64,000 nt of DNA from Agrococcus jejuensis. GTDB lineage: Bacteria > Actinomycetota > Actinomycetes > Actinomycetales > Microbacteriaceae. This document shows positions 63,642 through 64,000 of the stretch, piece after piece (the first letter of the stretch is position 1; the number at the start of each line of letters is the position of its first letter). The notes below the pieces were generated by a model, which did no database searches, was not told the DNA's origin, and saw nothing but the letters and a program-made list of their open reading frames with translations. The DNA lies in the NCBI RefSeq assembly GCF_900099705.1, contig NZ_LT629695.1, forward strand, positions 3,162,001 through 3,226,000. The letters are read 5' to 3'. A program made the position numbers and the translations under genes.

Positions 63642-64000
63642 CGGATCCTCTCGGGCGTGCGGTCGGTCGTGGCGGGCGCGAGCGTGCGCTCGATGCTCGC
63701 CAGGGCGTGGTGCAGGTGCACGTGGGTCGCGTGCGCTGCGAGGTCGGGGTCGCCGGCGGCGATGGCGCGGGCGATGAGCGCATGCTCGCCCGCCGAGGCG
63801 CGCAGGCGCTCGGGCCGGTCGCTCGCGAGGCGGCGCACGCGGCCGAGGTGCGCGCGCACGGGCTGCAGCGAGCGGGCGAGGAAGTCGTTCGCGACGCACG
63901 CCTCGATCGCGGCGTCGAGCTCGGCGACGCGCGCGTAGTAGGCGGCGACGTCGTCGGTGGCGTCGGCGCGCTCGAACGCCGCCGCGAGGGCGGGGAAGGG
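63638..64000 (-). CDS. GntR-family regulator, FCD domain (partial)
   Basis: The gene runs off the window; 120 C-terminal residues are visible. They form an FCD (FadR C-terminal) ligand domain: [13 protein letters not shown], then [30 protein letters not shown], with the conserved His pair that binds metal and carboxylate effectors. The DNA-binding end lies beyond 64000. Overlap with prpD (ATGA) makes it the likely propionate/methylcitrate-responsive regulator of this operon. Confidence 0.85.
   Translation of the reverse strand, partial: PFPALAAAFERADATDDVAAYYARVAELDAAIEACVANDFLARSLQPVRAHLGRVRRLASDRPERLRASAGEHALIARAIAAGDPDLAAHATHVHLHHALASIERTLAPATTDRTPERIR

Overview
The window is very G+C-rich DNA (roughly 70% or more, judged by eye) from the chromosome of a high-GC actinobacterium. 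The family Microbacteriaceae fits best. Supporting points are the gene order folC - DUF4233 - ndk - (VKOR) - rne - rplU - rpmA - obgE - proB - proA - small membrane protein - nadD - rsfS, the pair tig / clpP1P2 / clpX, a short-stem translational T-box on ileS, an IdeR/DtxR-type iron box, a LexA box of the actinobacterial type, and many ATGA-coupled starts. The genus cannot be resolved from this window. No insertion sequences, prophage, CRISPR array or rRNA were seen, and nothing looks recently transferred.

Layout. 1-6.2 kb: moaA, a fasciclin lipoprotein, an SOS-box-controlled DUF222/HNH protein, and an ECF sigma factor with its membrane anti-sigma factor (SigK/RskA type). 6.2-11.3 kb: tRNA-Pro and the protein-quality-control block tig, clpP1, clpP2, clpX, with a CopC-like membrane-anchored protein between. 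11.3-15.2 kb: an iron-siderophore ABC importer behind an iron box, with both permease domains fused in one chain. 15.2-20.3 kb: AraC and ArsR-like regulators, DUF6157, a peptidyl-dipeptidase, a methyltransferase and a 30-residue microprotein gene. 20.3-29.5 kb: valS and small neighbours, an MFS carrier with a divergent TetR regulator, pabC and three lipoproteins. 29.5-35.4 kb: T-box, ileS, folC, DUF4233, ndk. 35.4-41.2 kb: VKOR, rne with a long leader, DUF4031, a YcaQ-like protein, rplU, rpmA. 41.2-47.8 kb: a tightly coupled run obgE-proB-GNAT-proA-61 aa-nadD-428 aa-rsfS.

47.8-59.2 kb is the accessory highlight: one ATGA-coupled operon led by its own LacI repressor. It continues with two ABC sugar permeases, a sugar-binding lipoprotein, two different ADP-ribosylglycohydrolase-family enzymes, a 670-residue barrel-like protein fused to a formylglycine-enzyme-like domain, a class III CoA-transferase, a CitE-like lyase and a membrane protein. 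The combination reads as a catabolic route for an imported glycosylated organic acid; the substrate is unknown. Facing it (59.2-64 kb, minus strand) is the methylcitrate operon gntR-prpD-prpB-prpC plus a two-domain VOC dioxygenase-like gene, which could consume propionyl-CoA.

Regulatory signals read directly from the sequence include: identical-spacing promoter motifs (CAATCC-N15-MCGAAG) ahead of both sigK and the fasciclin gene; a ClgR box ahead of clpP1P2; the iron box overlapping a probable leaderless start; palindromic operators ahead of the ArsR-like, TetR-like and LacI genes; and a T-box whose sequestrator can be drawn base by base against the ileS ribosome binding site.
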